Source: Globodera rostochiensis (taxonomy: Eukaryota; Nematoda; Chromadorea; Rhabditida; Heteroderidae). Taken from it: 64,000 nt of DNA. The notes beneath the pieces were generated by a model. That model had not been told where the DNA came from, did no database searches, and worked only from the letters and a program-made list of their open reading frames with translations. Shown piece by piece: positions 32,789 to 46,928 of the stretch. Positions within the stretch are counted from its first letter, which is position 1, and every line of letters starts with the position of its first letter. The position numbers and the translations under genes were made by a program. The stretch spans positions 2,134,001 through 2,198,000 of the forward strand of contig JAEVLN010000014.1 in assembly GCA_018350325.1 (NCBI GenBank), given 5' to 3'.

Positions 32789-35700
32789 TTACACATCAGT
32801 CAATGACAAATATTCGACTTGAATACACCTTCTAAGCAATTTCCCCCGAAATTCGTGCAAATTAGGACGATGAAAAGCTGTCCCAGATGGTCCTTTGTAC
32901 ACATAGGGCACTTAATATTACACCAAATTAAGGAATTAAAAAAATGAGAACTTACATCGCATTACGTAATATTTGGCCCATCCCAACTCGATGCGTTCAC
33001 TTTGACCGGGGAAAAAGAAGCCATCATCGTTGGGCATCTGATACAAAAATATTATTTTACAAAAATCTGATTAAAACAAATTTCACCTGAATTAATGGTT
33101 GGACAGATACGCTGACGGGAGCCTTTGGCGTAACAATATGAATCCTTTAAACAAGAAAACAATTTTTAGATAATTTATGCATAATTAAGTACCGCATTAA
33201 TTGCGCGGACATTCTTGGCTCTTTTTTGCACGGACATGGCATCCAAATTGCCAAGTCGTTATCCATCAGAGGCGCCGCATCGGTTTTTAGCGATCCCGAC
33301 ATTCGACGATGTCTAAGTACTTTGCCAGGCTCAGCGATCATAAAGCGATGTCCCCGTGGGCACTCATAATCGAAACCAATGAAAAGCTAAATTAAGAGGG
33401 GAATGCGATGGAGCCCATATTAAATGTGCAGTGGCATTACACCTTGACTTTCTCCTTGCTCGTCATATTGGAAGAGCGTTCGTAGTTCCTTTGATGTTGC
33501 AAATTTCGAAAAGTCCGTTCGGTGGGCGTTGCTCCGATAAACTGCAGTTCCCTCAGCCACTGTTCAGTCCGAACAGTCAACTGGACGCTCCAGGGGAGCA
33601 GAAATTCGGAACCGCTGCGGAAGTTGGGAGATTCCCGAATTCCAGTGGAATGGTTGTACAGCGAGCTGTGTCCAATGCAAATGACGGAAAATGAGGGGAA
33701 CAGCGGGAGCAATTCTGGCGGCGACTTCGAGTGTGGAACGTGGTCCAAAAAGCGACCTGGAACAAAAAGACACAAAAAACCCTGCGAACAAAACCACCGG
33801 AATGGACCTTTGTATTTTTCCAGCAATTTCGAATTGTCGGTTCGTTCCCTCCCAAAATTGCCCTTTTCGCTTTGTTCAGTTGAATCGCTTCTCCTCTTTC
33901 CGTGGTCATATACGTCATAATTTTCCAAATAATCGACATTTTCTGCAGGAGTTATTGGGCGTGAAGACTCCTCTTCTCCGGTCTGTTTTGATAACTAAAG
34001 TCGGTGTTGTGCAAAGATTCCTATTTCTCAAACAAATTGGCGGACCTCATCCTCCGCTTCCTCGTCCAAACACTCCTCGTCTTCCTCTGTCGATTCGATT
34101 CTTTCCTTCCTTCTGTGCTCATCCATTTCCTCCCCGACGTCATCGCCGCTAAAGGCTTTACCCATCACCGCTTCTTCTTGAGTCATCGGGTCAATCGGAA
34201 CGTGCTCTTCACGCTGCCGCAATTCTGTGTCAAGAAAGTCAAACAAATTCAAAAAAATTTTCGCCTTACCTTCATCTGATGGAATTTTCGCGTCGTCTTC
34301 GTCGTCAAAAAATCGAAAATTGAATTCTTTAGGATCGATTGCAAGGTTTTCATCTTCGTCCACTTCCAAATTTGTTTCAATTTCTTCTTTTAAACCATTT
34401 GGGCTAGACCCCTTCAGTTTTTGATCATCCACAATCGTTGTTCTATCCAAATCTTCGTCAATGTTTGGAGAACAATTGGCGGTATCGCGAAAATCGAACA
34501 AATGAAACTCATAACGGTCCAAATCGGCACAACAATTGCCAAATGTAACGTCGGATTTAAGGTAAAAAGCGTAGTTGGCTTCCTGAAAGGACACCAATTC
34601 AAAGACTTGGTAAAGAAATTGTTTGCCTTCAAAGAAAAAGGGTCGGTCCGAATTTGACGGGACAAGCCGCAATTGCACCTGCAATAGTAAAGTAAAAGTT
34701 TGTAGATGCTGGGCTATTAGCGGCTGCCCCCCCCCCGGTCCTATCAACTCAAAATTCCATTATGAAAACGGTCAGACCAGCAAGCTCGACCGAGTCTTGG
34801 AGCTTGTATTATCTGCTTATTCCAGCTTCTAGAAGTAAGTTGGAAATAATTACATTGAGTATGTTTTCACGCCCGAACAGTGTCCCTTTTGAGGCCGCTT
34901 CTCATCCTGCAAACAACTCTGTGTCGATACTTTCTCATTCGGCAGATCATGCACCTGAAAAAACAAACCAAAAGATCCAAGTATTAGGGAAATGTTAAAG
35001 TAATTTCAGAGAAACTCACTGCAAAATGACATAATTGACCTAAAGTACAATGTTCGATTTTGACTTTTAAAAAGACGGACCAGTGAGAGAGATTTGATCA
35101 CATCGCCGATGCCCATCCATCCAAAGAGTTGCGCAGTCCTCGCTCAGTTTTTCGATCATTTGCTTCCGCCTTTCTGTGCCCACCGCTCTCGGACAACGTC
35201 GAATTAACTGCTCAATTGCCAAATTCAACTAAATTATTCAAAAAAGTGCACAATTAGTTTTCAGAAATTTCAAATCATTCACCGTAAAATTGTGTTCTAA
35301 CGGGGAAAAAGCACTGTCCCCTCCGCCTGTTATGTCCGGTTGTTGGTTGAGTTGATTCACGTAAAGACTCATCCCAACGCTAACAGCAGAATCAATTATG
35401 CTGCCAAACAAAGCAAAAATTGAATAAAACAAAGGCATAATTTTCGCTAACCTTTTAAGCGTGTCAATTTCTTGAAATGATTGCCGAGAAAATGGCATTG
35501 AAAGTCCATCCGTTCCATCCACAAATATCCGTTTCAGAAATTTTGCAGCTTCGACAAAGTTCTGTAGAGTAAGTGATGAGCCAACAGAAGAACCAATACC
35601 ATCGACAATTCTTTTTCGAACATTTAAAATTGCAGCGTGAAGAAAATAATCAAAATTGTAATCCGAACGGCTTAAGTCTGAATAATATTTTCAAACCAAC

Positions 35701-36894
35701 CAAAATCTAAAAAACAGACGATCTTTGTTTTTAGGCGACAGCCCGAGCACATTCGTTATTAATTTCTGAATGCTTTCGACGTTGAACTCCTCCAAAGACT
35801 CCTCTGGATAAAGCGACATGGCAAACTCGTTGTTAACATCCTTGGGCATTTCGTTGTGGTTAAAGATGTAGACAAAAGGAGCTCCAGAAGAAATGGTTAT
35901 TTGCCCAAGGGCATTTCCCGGACTTTAATTATTTAATTATATAACCAAAAAATGTAATAAACTCACTATCGGCTGTCGATTATTCCATGTTGCCTCATAA
36001 AATGTGAAACTTGGGATTCAATGCATTTTTCCATTTTTTCCAGGAGTTCTTTCTGAAGTTTTTCGCTAACAAAGTGAGAATAGTAGTTTAAATTTAAAAT
36101 AAAAAATACTTTTTTGACACTGCTCAGATCATTTCTTAACGGATTTCGGTAAAAGCAAAACAACATTTTCGGGTTGGCGACTCGTCCGGTTTCGCTCAAA
36201 AAAGGTAAATTATGAAGAGTACTTTCCTCTGGCAGTTGAGATAGTGCAGTTCTAATTACATTGAAAGACCTCAATCTAAATTTTCACTAAAATTTGTCTA
36301 AAATTTAAAAAAAAAAACACGCCTGTTTCGATTAACTTCCTCCAAAATGTTTATCCAATCCAAATCAAAGCGGCAGGCCTGTTCGACGAAAAGCACCATG
36401 TGTGAGATTGAAAATATAAAGAGCATAAATCGTTGTTGCGTGGATTCAATTTCGGACAGTTTCTCGAAAAACGACTAAAAGGCCATAAATGTTGAATATC
36501 CTTGAGAAATTAGACCAGCCTTTCCATTGGATTGTTCACTGCCAAAAATCCGATGCTGTAAGCAAACGTCGTAAATACCATTCAGAAGCAGCCAAAGCAC
36601 CGATTCATCCTCGTCATAAAATGCTTCAACCTGAATTAAATTCATTTGGTAAATTTAAATATAAAAAAGACCCACCGAAATGCTTTTATCCGTGTCAATT
36701 CCATAAGACCATTTATCGAAAAAGACCTCCCTACCCAAGTAGCGGTTTAATATATCCGATTTTGTATTGTCAGACGTTTCTTTTCCAATAATAGTTACAA
36801 CAATAAGGGGAAGGGATGGATCCGTAATAACGTCAGGTTTGATTTTTAAATATCCATTTTCGAGAAAATGATCAAACTCTTCTGCCACTGCCAT
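32789..36894 (-). CDS. SMG8: Nonsense-mediated decay factor SMG8
   Basis: Regulatory subunit of the SMG1 kinase complex in nonsense-mediated mRNA decay. The N-terminal exon gives LPLIVVTIIGKETSDNTKSD with REVFFDKWSYGIDTD (GTPase-like fold region); later exons FMLFIFSISHMVLFVEQ, PLRNDLSSVKKVFFIL, ISSGAPFVYIFNHNEMP; then a strongly acidic block around 34030-34400 (EEDEECLDEEAEDE); then the C-terminal SMG8 signature with SVQLTVRTEQWLRELQFIG and FDYECPRGHRFM followed by WMPCPCKKEPRMSAQLMRI, and an end WAKYYVMRLPYVYKGPSG. The start is the first ATG after an acceptor-like TTTTTAG; an upstream open stretch lacks a convincing start. Confidence 0.88.
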
Positions 36895-37282
36895 TTGTGT
36901 TCTAAAAAGATTAATTTTTTGGTGCATAAATGGCTTCTCTCTTCTAGAGCTACGGCATATAAATTCCGGGATTTGGTTTGATATGAAACGGTTTGTGTTG
37001 GGATGGGTGTTGTCGAGTTTTGATTTCACTGGAAAATCATTTCTTATTTAATAGTTTTGGCGTTATGATTTGCGCACCAATTCAAATCTTTACTTATTTA
37101 AATGTTGGCGTTATGTTTTGCGCACCAATTTAAATCATTTCTTATTTAAATGGTTTTGGTGTTTGTTTTGCGCACCAATTGTTACCATAAATCTTAATTG
37201 ATGTCCAAAATGAACAGAATAAATTTATGTTCAAAATAATCTCGAGTTTAAACTTCTTAATTTAACTTTTCTATAGACGAAC
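36895..37282. promoter_or_regulatory. Head-to-head intergenic region with three 50-bp repeats
   Basis: 388 bp between SMG8 and the RING-CH gene. Positions 37038-37180 contain three imperfect units of about 50 bp, each with TTTTGGCGTTATG or variant, then TTTGCGCACCAATT, then TTATTTAA. The start TTTAATAGTTTTGGC is shared with the 58672 repeat in another divergent spacer 21 kb away. Confidence 0.5.
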
Positions 37283-37981
37283 ATGTTTGATTCGAATTTG
37301 AATTGTGATTCCGATGGCGTTCAACAAGATACGTCAAACGTTTGTGCTCAGCAGCCTACTGATGTTGATGTTTCTACACGTTTCTGCAAAATTTGCTACG
37401 AGACAGAAGCAGAGAGTGATGATTGGTTGCATCCTTGCAAATGTATAATGTTGTTTTGACCTTTTCATGCTCTGCTTCGTATTTCAGGTTCTGGTACCAT
37501 CAAATGGGTCCATAGAAAGTGTCTCGTCTATTGGCTTGAAAATGCGCCTTCTCAGCAGCAAATTCAGTGCTCAATGTGCAAGTAATTCAGTGGAATATTT
37601 TTAGAGATTAAATTATCCTTTCCCTTTCTTTTTTTGTTTTAGGTATTATTATGTCCATGTCTGGCACTTGAAACCATTCAATCGGTGGACCTTGCCGAGA
37701 CTCCGCTTGGGGTTTTTGGACGGATTGTCGATTTTTCTTGACGTGATGACCACTTATACTTGTGTAAAGCGTATAGCCGAACTGATTCAGGTCGTATTTG
37801 AAAACTTACATATGCATATTTTTTTTTTCAGGGAAAAACAAAATCAGTTTTTCGTTCATTGTCGTACATTGTTTTTTGGCGTTTGTTTATGATGACTGAT
37901 CGGCGCGTTCAATTCTACAGGCAGCTGGGAGGGATAATGCTTAGTTCCATACTTGAAAGTTGTGTTCAAAATGCCGCTTAA
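37283..37981 (+). CDS. RING-CH (MARCH-type) E3 ubiquitin ligase
   Basis: Small membrane-linked E3 ligase candidate. The N-terminal RING-CH (C4HC3) finger reads CKICYETEAESDDWLHPCK, CSGTIKWVHRKCLVYWLE, IQCSMCK: Cys-x2-Cys, Cys-x-Cys, His-x2-Cys and Cys-x2-Cys are all present. It resembles MARCHF5. Downstream exons contain moderately hydrophobic segments (GFLDGLSIFLDVM and VFRSLSYIVFWRLFMM) but shorter than the four-TM family members, so the C-terminal half may be reduced or mis-spliced here. A 92-bp transposon-like insertion lies 39 bp after the stop codon. Confidence 0.83.
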
Positions 37982-38010
37982 TATATCATTGACATACATT
38001 CTAGCTTTAT

Positions 38011-38020
38011 GATTGAGTGT
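38011..38020. repeat. Left 10-bp target-site duplication
   Basis: GATTGAGTGT, repeated exactly at 38113-38122. Confidence 0.8.
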
Positions 38021-38112
38021 AGGCACGTAGCCAGGGCCCCCCGAAATAAAATTTGAGGGGAAAAACCATAGGGGGGACCCTTACGCCCGTAAAAAATCCT
38101 GGTTACGTGCCT
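38021..38112. mobile_element. 92-bp miniature inverted-repeat element
   Basis: Begins AGGCACGTAGCCAGG and ends CCTGGTTACGTGCCT: 15-bp terminal inverted repeats with one mismatch, flanked by an exact 10-bp direct repeat GATTGAGTGT. The duplication length points to a Mutator-like origin. The interior is G/C-homopolymer rich and non-coding. It lies between the RING-CH and DAK genes. Confidence 0.82.
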
Positions 38113-38122
38113 GATTGAGTGT
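38113..38122. repeat. Right 10-bp target-site duplication
   Basis: GATTGAGTGT, exact match of 38011-38020. Confidence 0.8.
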
Positions 38123-38262
38123 GACATTTCTATTGTCTTGGATGTCTAAAAATAAACTATGATGCTTTGCTGATTATTTGGGTTTTTTGTTAAAAGAAAC
38201 AAATATTTTAACATTTGGGTTTGTGTTTATTGTTTGTTAACCTGTTGGCAGGTGTTGCAAAA

Positions 38263-41013
38263 ATGAAGAAGTTCATAAACTCGCCAGAAAATGTTGTTGA
38301 TGAGGCGATAAAAGGTCTTACAATAGTGGGCAACGCATCCATTCTCGCGGTTGTCTTTGCAATTGCGACCCAATCATGGGTTTGATCAGTTCAGCGTTTT
38401 ACAGAATTGCCGTCGTGTTGTGCTTAGGAGCGACCTTTCTCGGTTTAAAGAATTGGACCAAGTTACGCTGATTTCCGGGGGTGGTTCTGGACATGAACCG
38501 TTTGGCGCTGGTGGGTTATGCCCAAAAAAGTTTGGGTTCATATTTCCTTTCTTAACTAACCGTTATCTTTCTTCTCTCATGTGACAAAGAATTTTAAATC
38601 TTTTCAAATTTTCATTTTCCTTTACTTGCGTAACAAAAGTGATATTGGAAAAATGGCGTTGATTTTTCGATTAACAGGTTTTGTTGGGAAAAACGCATTG
38701 ACTGGTGCAGTGTGTGGCGATGTTTTTGCTTCACCTCCCTCTTCTGCAATTACAGTGAGTTGGACCTTTTCTTATTGCTTCTTTTTAACGGCACAAAAAG
38801 TTAAGTCCGCGGTGAATGCCATTTCTGGAGATGGTATGTAAAAGCATCCAAAACAATACAAATTTTTATTTTAGCGGGAACAATTGTCTTCGTTTTAAAT
38901 TACACCGGTAGCTTTAGAGAAAATAAAAGTATTTAATTGAGAGGCTAAATTTAAGGTGACCGGCTAAACTTTGGAATTGCCGTCGAGAAAATCCGGTCCC
39001 AATCCTCAAAACGAGTTGAACTCATTTATGTCGATGATGATGTCTCATTTGAACATAAAGGTAATCGCGGAATGACGCGTCGAATTTCTTAACAATTTTG
39101 TTTTTGCAATAGTTTGTAAGAAGATTGAGGCTAAAGAGGCAATCCGTTAATTTTCGTTAAGAGAATGTGGCTACCGGAGGACGTGGTCTGGTTCGTCAAT
39201 TACAGGTGGCTTTAATATCCCTCAATCTCTCTAGGCGGGAGTGTCCCTGCTGATTCATATCATTGGAACGTTTGCTGAACAATACAAAATGAAATTCGAG
39301 GAACTTATAATGATCTCCAGAACTATTATTTCGAACACAGGTGTTTTTACTTGTTTTTGACGAAAATTTAACTTGAAAAAATTAGCAACAATTGGAGTGA
39401 ATCTCGAATCTTGCGCACTCCCGGGGCAGGGTCGAATGTTTGTATTGGCCAAAGATGAATACGAACTCGGGCTTGGAAGTTGGTTACACAAGTTTTTCAT
39501 TTCTTGGTAATACAAGTACAATAAACAGTTCACGGGGAAGCTGGAATTGAACGAAGGAAAATGGAATCTGCCAGTGTGATTTGTAATGAAATGTTGGAAA
39601 GACTTGTTCATTGCAAGAGGCTCAAGCTGATGAAAAGTATTATATAAGTGAATGTTTATAACCAAATAATTGTTGTATTTGCAGATGAACCAATTGCCAT
39701 TCTGCTGAATAATCTGGGTTTTTTATAACATTTGTACATCTACAGATGTAATTTATGTATTTAGGATCCGTCAGCCAATTGGAAATGGGCGTTTTGAAGT
39801 CGGAGACTATCAGTTGGCTTTGTGAGCTTTTACATATATTTTTTTGATGTTCGTCGACTTAAGTGTCGAATGGTTACGATGTTCAATGCCTTATTTCTGG
39901 CACGCTTATGACCTCAATTGACGCTCGTGGGTTTAGTTTGACCATTCTGCGTATTGTTGACCAAAGATGGCTTCACTGTTTATTGGGTACATTTTTTTCT
40001 ATTCTTTTCCGACAATAAAACGGTTTAAGAATGCGAGTCCGCAGTCTCTCTATTGTGGGTGGCATCTCGGCTTAACAAAGAGCCTGTTTTTGGACAGCTT
40101 TTGGACGATTTACTTGATGAATCTGTCGACAATCTTTCCCATCTGAATCTTTGCCCTACAATTTCTTCAGGTGGGAGAAAATTTTAAAAGAGTTCATTTC
40201 AACATTTAAGCTCATCAAACACTGTTAAAGAATTGTCTTGAAGACGCTTGCAACTCATTGATAAGCATGGAATCCGAATTGAACAAGCTTGATTCTTCAG
40301 TCGGTGATGGAGATTGTGGCACATCTATGAAAATGGCGGCGATCGGTTTGTTTTTTGGGTCTATTTTAACAAATATGATCATTTTTAGCCATTCTAAAAA
40401 CAATGGTCGAGGGCGCATTGGCGTTTAAACATCCGAAGAGTCTCTTTCTGCAGCTATCAAAATTGATCGAATCGTCAGTGGGTGGAACTTCTGGAGCAGT
40501 TATTGTCCTTTCTCTTAATTTTATCACGTGATTTGCATTAGCTCTACGCTTTGATGTTAAATGCTGCGGCGGGTGCGTTTGAAAGGCCACTTTCTTCAGA
40601 AGTGATAAAAAATGCGCTTGGTTTTGCTCTTAAAAGTGTCGAATATTACGCCGGAGCAAAGCCGGGACATCGAACTTTGGTAATTATTTTGTGTCCACTC
40701 ACCGGTGTTAATTATTTTTTTACAAAAGGTGGACCCTTTGAACGCGGCAGCAAATTATCCAGGAGAAAATTGGAATGATATTTCAAAAGTAAATTTTAAT
40801 TAAATGCGTGCAGATGTAATTAGATTAACAATTTTTTATCATTAGGCTGTGGATGACCAAGCCAATGCAACGGCAAAGATGGAAGCAAAAGCCGGCAGAG
40901 CAAGTTACACTGACAAAAGCCAACAGACGGAGCCTGATCCAGGAGCGGTGGCATTTGCAACATGGTTCAGAGCTGTTAATGAACGTTATCAAAGTTATAA
41001 GACTTGTGGTTGA
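38263..41013 (+). CDS. Dihydroxyacetone kinase (DAK1-DAK2, TKFC type)
   Basis: ATP-dependent kinase for dihydroxyacetone/glyceraldehyde. It begins MKKFINSPENVVDEAIKGL; DAK1 follows: VVLRSDLSRFKELDQVTLIS then GGGSGHEPFGAGFVGK (His of GHEP binds substrate covalently), LTGAVCGDVFASP, NYTGDRLNFGIAVEKI, GVSLLIHIIGTFAEQYKM, SCALPGQGRMF and LISGTLMTSIDARGFSLTIL. DAK2: ELNKLDSSVGDGDCGTSM (Asp residues that bind Mg-ATP), SSVGGTSGAV, LKSVEYYAGAKPGHRTLVD and a C-terminus with GRASYTDKSQQTEPDPGA. About seventeen short exons; the exon around ENVATGGRGLVRQLQ has an awkward upstream splice junction. Confidence 0.9.
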
Positions 41014-41762
41014 ATAGTAAATAGTGTTGAAAATTCCGTTCTGTGGTTGTGATGAAAGATGATTGTTCTAACACACTCAACTTTGTGGTCTTGACAATTT
41101 CTCATTATATTGTATTTTCTCTGTAGTTTTTATTTGGTCTTAATTCGTATTCACTGGAAATCCTTTGAATAGTTCATCAATGCTATTTCATTTTTTTTCC
41201 CATAATTATATACTTTAGTCTAACGCTGAAATATAAAACTTAAAAATTATTTTGGAATTTAAAAATTACGCTATGCAACGAAAACTGCTGCCGCCGTTTT
41301 AATTCTGTCTGTTTTTGTTGTTCAATTTTTTTGAAGGTGCCTTCAGCACCCCTTCCCCGCTAAAAAGAAAAAAAACAGTTCAGAAAAAATAACAATCGTT
41401 TAAAAGAAAATACCTAGTTATTATAAATATTGAGCGCCGCAGGGGAAATTTTTTCCAAATGTTGAATTACTTAAAGCAGACAAAAAAATTTTGAATGACA
41501 CGGAAACCGAATAAAAATAAACAATGACAACTTTTTGTTTCCATATTTTACATGCAAAAAAACGGAAAATACACCCCCTGAAAAACAAATTTTTTTTCCA
41601 ACTCCCCCCCCCCCCCTCCCAATTTTTTGGCATATGTTTCGTTGCCAATTTCTTTATATTTCCACAATTCAGCTTAGATTTCTAAATTGTTTTTCCTGCG
41701 CCTATTACCTGCGCTGAGTGCTCTCTTTTATTATTAACAGACAAAAATTTAATATTGTGAAA
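41014..41762. other. Intergenic, AT-rich with a C14 tract
   Basis: 749 bp between DAK and S6K. AT-rich, a C-rich tract near 41604-41620. No gene seen. Confidence 0.6.
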
Positions 41763-44033
<2,271 letters not shown>

Positions 44034-44751
44034 AAGCAAGACGGTTAATGCTCCACTACTTGACACGACTCCTCGGAGGCACCAGTCGACCATCCATTCT
44101 TTCATCATTTTACCTATGAATTCAGCCAAAATTCTATTCGTTTTGGGGACTAATCGGGGATCAACCTTTCGTTTCGCTTTCTGTGCTTCTCCTCTTGTTG
44201 TTTGTTTGAAGAGATTTTGGATGCTCCTTCCATACATATTGTGGATTGTAAATGATATTTTACAAATTCTTACCTCTTATGGCTCAATTACAGTTTAACT
44301 ATTCTCAGAGAAACGACACATGTGCAAAGTCACACGTGTTAAAAACATAATTAGGGAATCCGGGTTAAAGCACGGTCAAATTGCGATTGAGCCTTCCATA
44401 CTTCGTTTTTGCACACCAGTGCTCATTATGCAACAACAACGTGGCTTATGCATTTTAAAATACAGGGATTATTTTCCTATGAGAGAAAAAAGTTTATACA
44501 CTGACAAAGTTTTAAATTGTTGTCAGCGTGACCACCTGAAACCCCCAAAAAACAGATCACCCTACACTACTAAAGCAGGTTATCTGGCCACCCTGAAGTA
44601 ATGCAAACCTAACACAATTAAATTTATTTAAATAGATTTTGGAAATTTTATACAAAAGGTGTGAGCATAAATAAGTTTGTGTCTCAATATCGAGCGAGTT
44701 GCCAAAATTCGCTAAACAATACAATGGATTTACCCCACAAATCTCATGCCA
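44034..44751. other. Convergent 3' region
   Basis: 718 bp between S6K and PAQR stop codons. Open frames lack motifs. Near 44575-44598 the minus strand carries CAGGGTGGCCAGATAACC, reminiscent of transposon ends, but no partner end was found. Confidence 0.5.
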
Positions 44752-46638
44752 TTAGTAAGGTCGGATTCGATCGTCCAACCACTGAACAGTGGCTTCATCA
44801 CTGCCGCTGTGGGAGATCAATTGCTCTGAGCACGAACCGTCTTGTAACCGCTTCATTGCCAGTTCTAACATCCCGTGATAGTGCACCGCGGCAGCAAAAA
44901 TGACGAAAAGATGGAACAATTGATGCGATTGGCACTGAATAGACAGGTAGATTTATTTGCCTCGCATGGCCAATTCAACTCAATCATCCATTACCCTTAC
45001 CGTCTCCCCTACCCCTTTTTGCCATTCTCTTAAATCCAGTTTGCTAGGTGTTAAAAAAGTCACTAACACAATATGATAATCTTTTATAGGCTTAACTTAC
45101 CAAAATGTCACATTTTCCCGGAAAACACCGTTCAGGGAACCGCACTATATATATCTAAAAACATGTGAATAGCAAATGCGAATTTGTGGAAAAATTCACT
45201 TACGGTTGCGCCGGTAAGGTACAATATTCCCATCAGAACCAGCCAATGGAATGAAGCCTTTTCAATCATCCAAATAATCCCGTCGGTGATCAGAATGTGA
45301 ATTGCGGGCACCACACATAAAAAAGAAAATTGTAAGACAAATTAACCGACAGATTGAATTCTTACTGCTCAGCCCCATTGCCATAAAAACAATTGCACGG
45401 AGAGGGCCTAAAACATAGCAATTCCAAGTCAACTGAATTCCACAAATAAAAACTATACGAAATTTCGGATGAGCAAATTTGTCAAAGAGTGAGACGACAA
45501 GAGCAGCAATTCCAAGTATGACAATCATTGAAATGTAAATTGCCATTGGGAGAGCACGGCAATAGAAAGCGTAGTATAGCCAAGGGACAAACGAGCCGAT
45601 GATCAACAATGATATTCCAGCATAGTCCAACCTGAAAAAAGCTTTTACCGACCGCGTCCCAATTTAGAATTACTTGCTGAACAATTGGCCAATGTTTTCC
45701 GAATGACATTGAACCGTATGGAATGTAAATGACATCCCCATGCATAAAATGGCACCAACAAAAAAGGTGGAGAATATCAATTTGTCGGGCCAACTGACCA
45801 CATCGTTGGCTTGGGCCATGAACCAAACAAAAACGCCGATAAAAGCAATTGCGCCTGGAACGAAAGCAATAAATCGATGAGATAAACACCGCCAGACTTA
45901 CCGTACATGTGCGTCAGAATGTTTCCAGTTTCGGTATGAAGTGAGAAAATACTTTTGAAACAAGAACCGAAGCTTGCGAGCGGGGGTCGATGTCCAGAAT
46001 GGAGAAATTCGTTGTCCTAAAAAACAATCACGGATGTTCTTTTTTTGCAGTGGGAAAACGTCCACTCACTTGCAACCACGTGGGAAGACCAGTGAAGTGG
46101 ACCCGTTTCCAGTTCAACTGCCAGAACCTCTTGTGAACGCTATGTCTATCCGATTGCGCATCTTGATCCATGCCGGGAAAACGCATCATCTCCTCCTCAT
46201 GGATTGGGACCTTCATATTGTTAGCCCGGATAACTTTATATGCTAACAATAAGCAAACTTCAAAATCGTTTCCCTCATCGAGCACTTCAATTGCGTCAAA
46301 GTCCGGGTGCGGCTGGTTATTCCTTCTTCCTGCAGTTGATGAGGAATTGTTATTCGGTTGGAGACGTATATGACGATGTCGCATCACCCGCCGTTTGTGT
46401 TCCTGTTGCTGAGCATTAACAGCATACGTAAAGGGAGCCAAATATCTGGAAGAACCTTTTCTCCAAGCGTTTGTTCTTTTGCGTTTGGCATTGTTTTGTC
46501 CGCTTTGTGTGCATTTGACGGCATCGAATGGGCTCGTCTATGGCCTTTTTTGAAGGTGGTCGTTTCAGTTTTTGAAGGGTGGAGAGCTACGGCATGAGCC
46601 GGCTTTGAAACCTCGCCAGCCTTATCCACGGTTGACAT
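44752..46638 (-). CDS. Adiponectin receptor / PAQR family membrane protein
   Basis: Seven-TM PAQR protein (C. elegans PAQR-1/2 type; lipid homeostasis). A polar N-terminus from MSTVDKAGEVSKPAHAV is followed by WKRVHFTGLPTWLQ, DNEFLHSGHRPPLASFGSC, FKSIFSLHTETGNILTHMYG, TM1, FSTFFVGAILCMGMSFTFH followed by TVQCHSE (first zinc His), KLDYAGISLLIIGSFVPWLY, more TM segments, VVPAIHILITDGI, RCFPGK and SHQLFHLFVIFAAAVHYHG, the C-terminal HxxxH zinc site. Stop after WLDDRIRPY. COX15 starts divergently 290 bp upstream. Confidence 0.94.
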
Positions 46639-46928
46639 TTTTATGACAAACAAAAATGCTAAAAAAATAATTAAAATGTGTTTTATTTGTTGAGTTGGTA
46701 TACATATGTCGAAATAAGAACACTGTGTATGTATTGAACAGCATACAAAGCTATGTAATAGCTCACTGTTTCGTTAAGTGGGTACCCAAATTAGCAAACT
46801 GACCAAGGAGCGAGTTTTTTGAAATACCTAATTGCAAATTAGGGCGGAAAATGAAACATTGTTGAGTTCTTAAATAGCTTGATTTGATATCACAACCTTT
46901 TCAGATTTGTTAAGTAATAAGACACTCA

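Noticed and set aside
44280..44600. Possible transposon end CAGGGTGGCCAGATAACC
   Set aside because: Only one end visible; no inverted partner or target-site duplication found.
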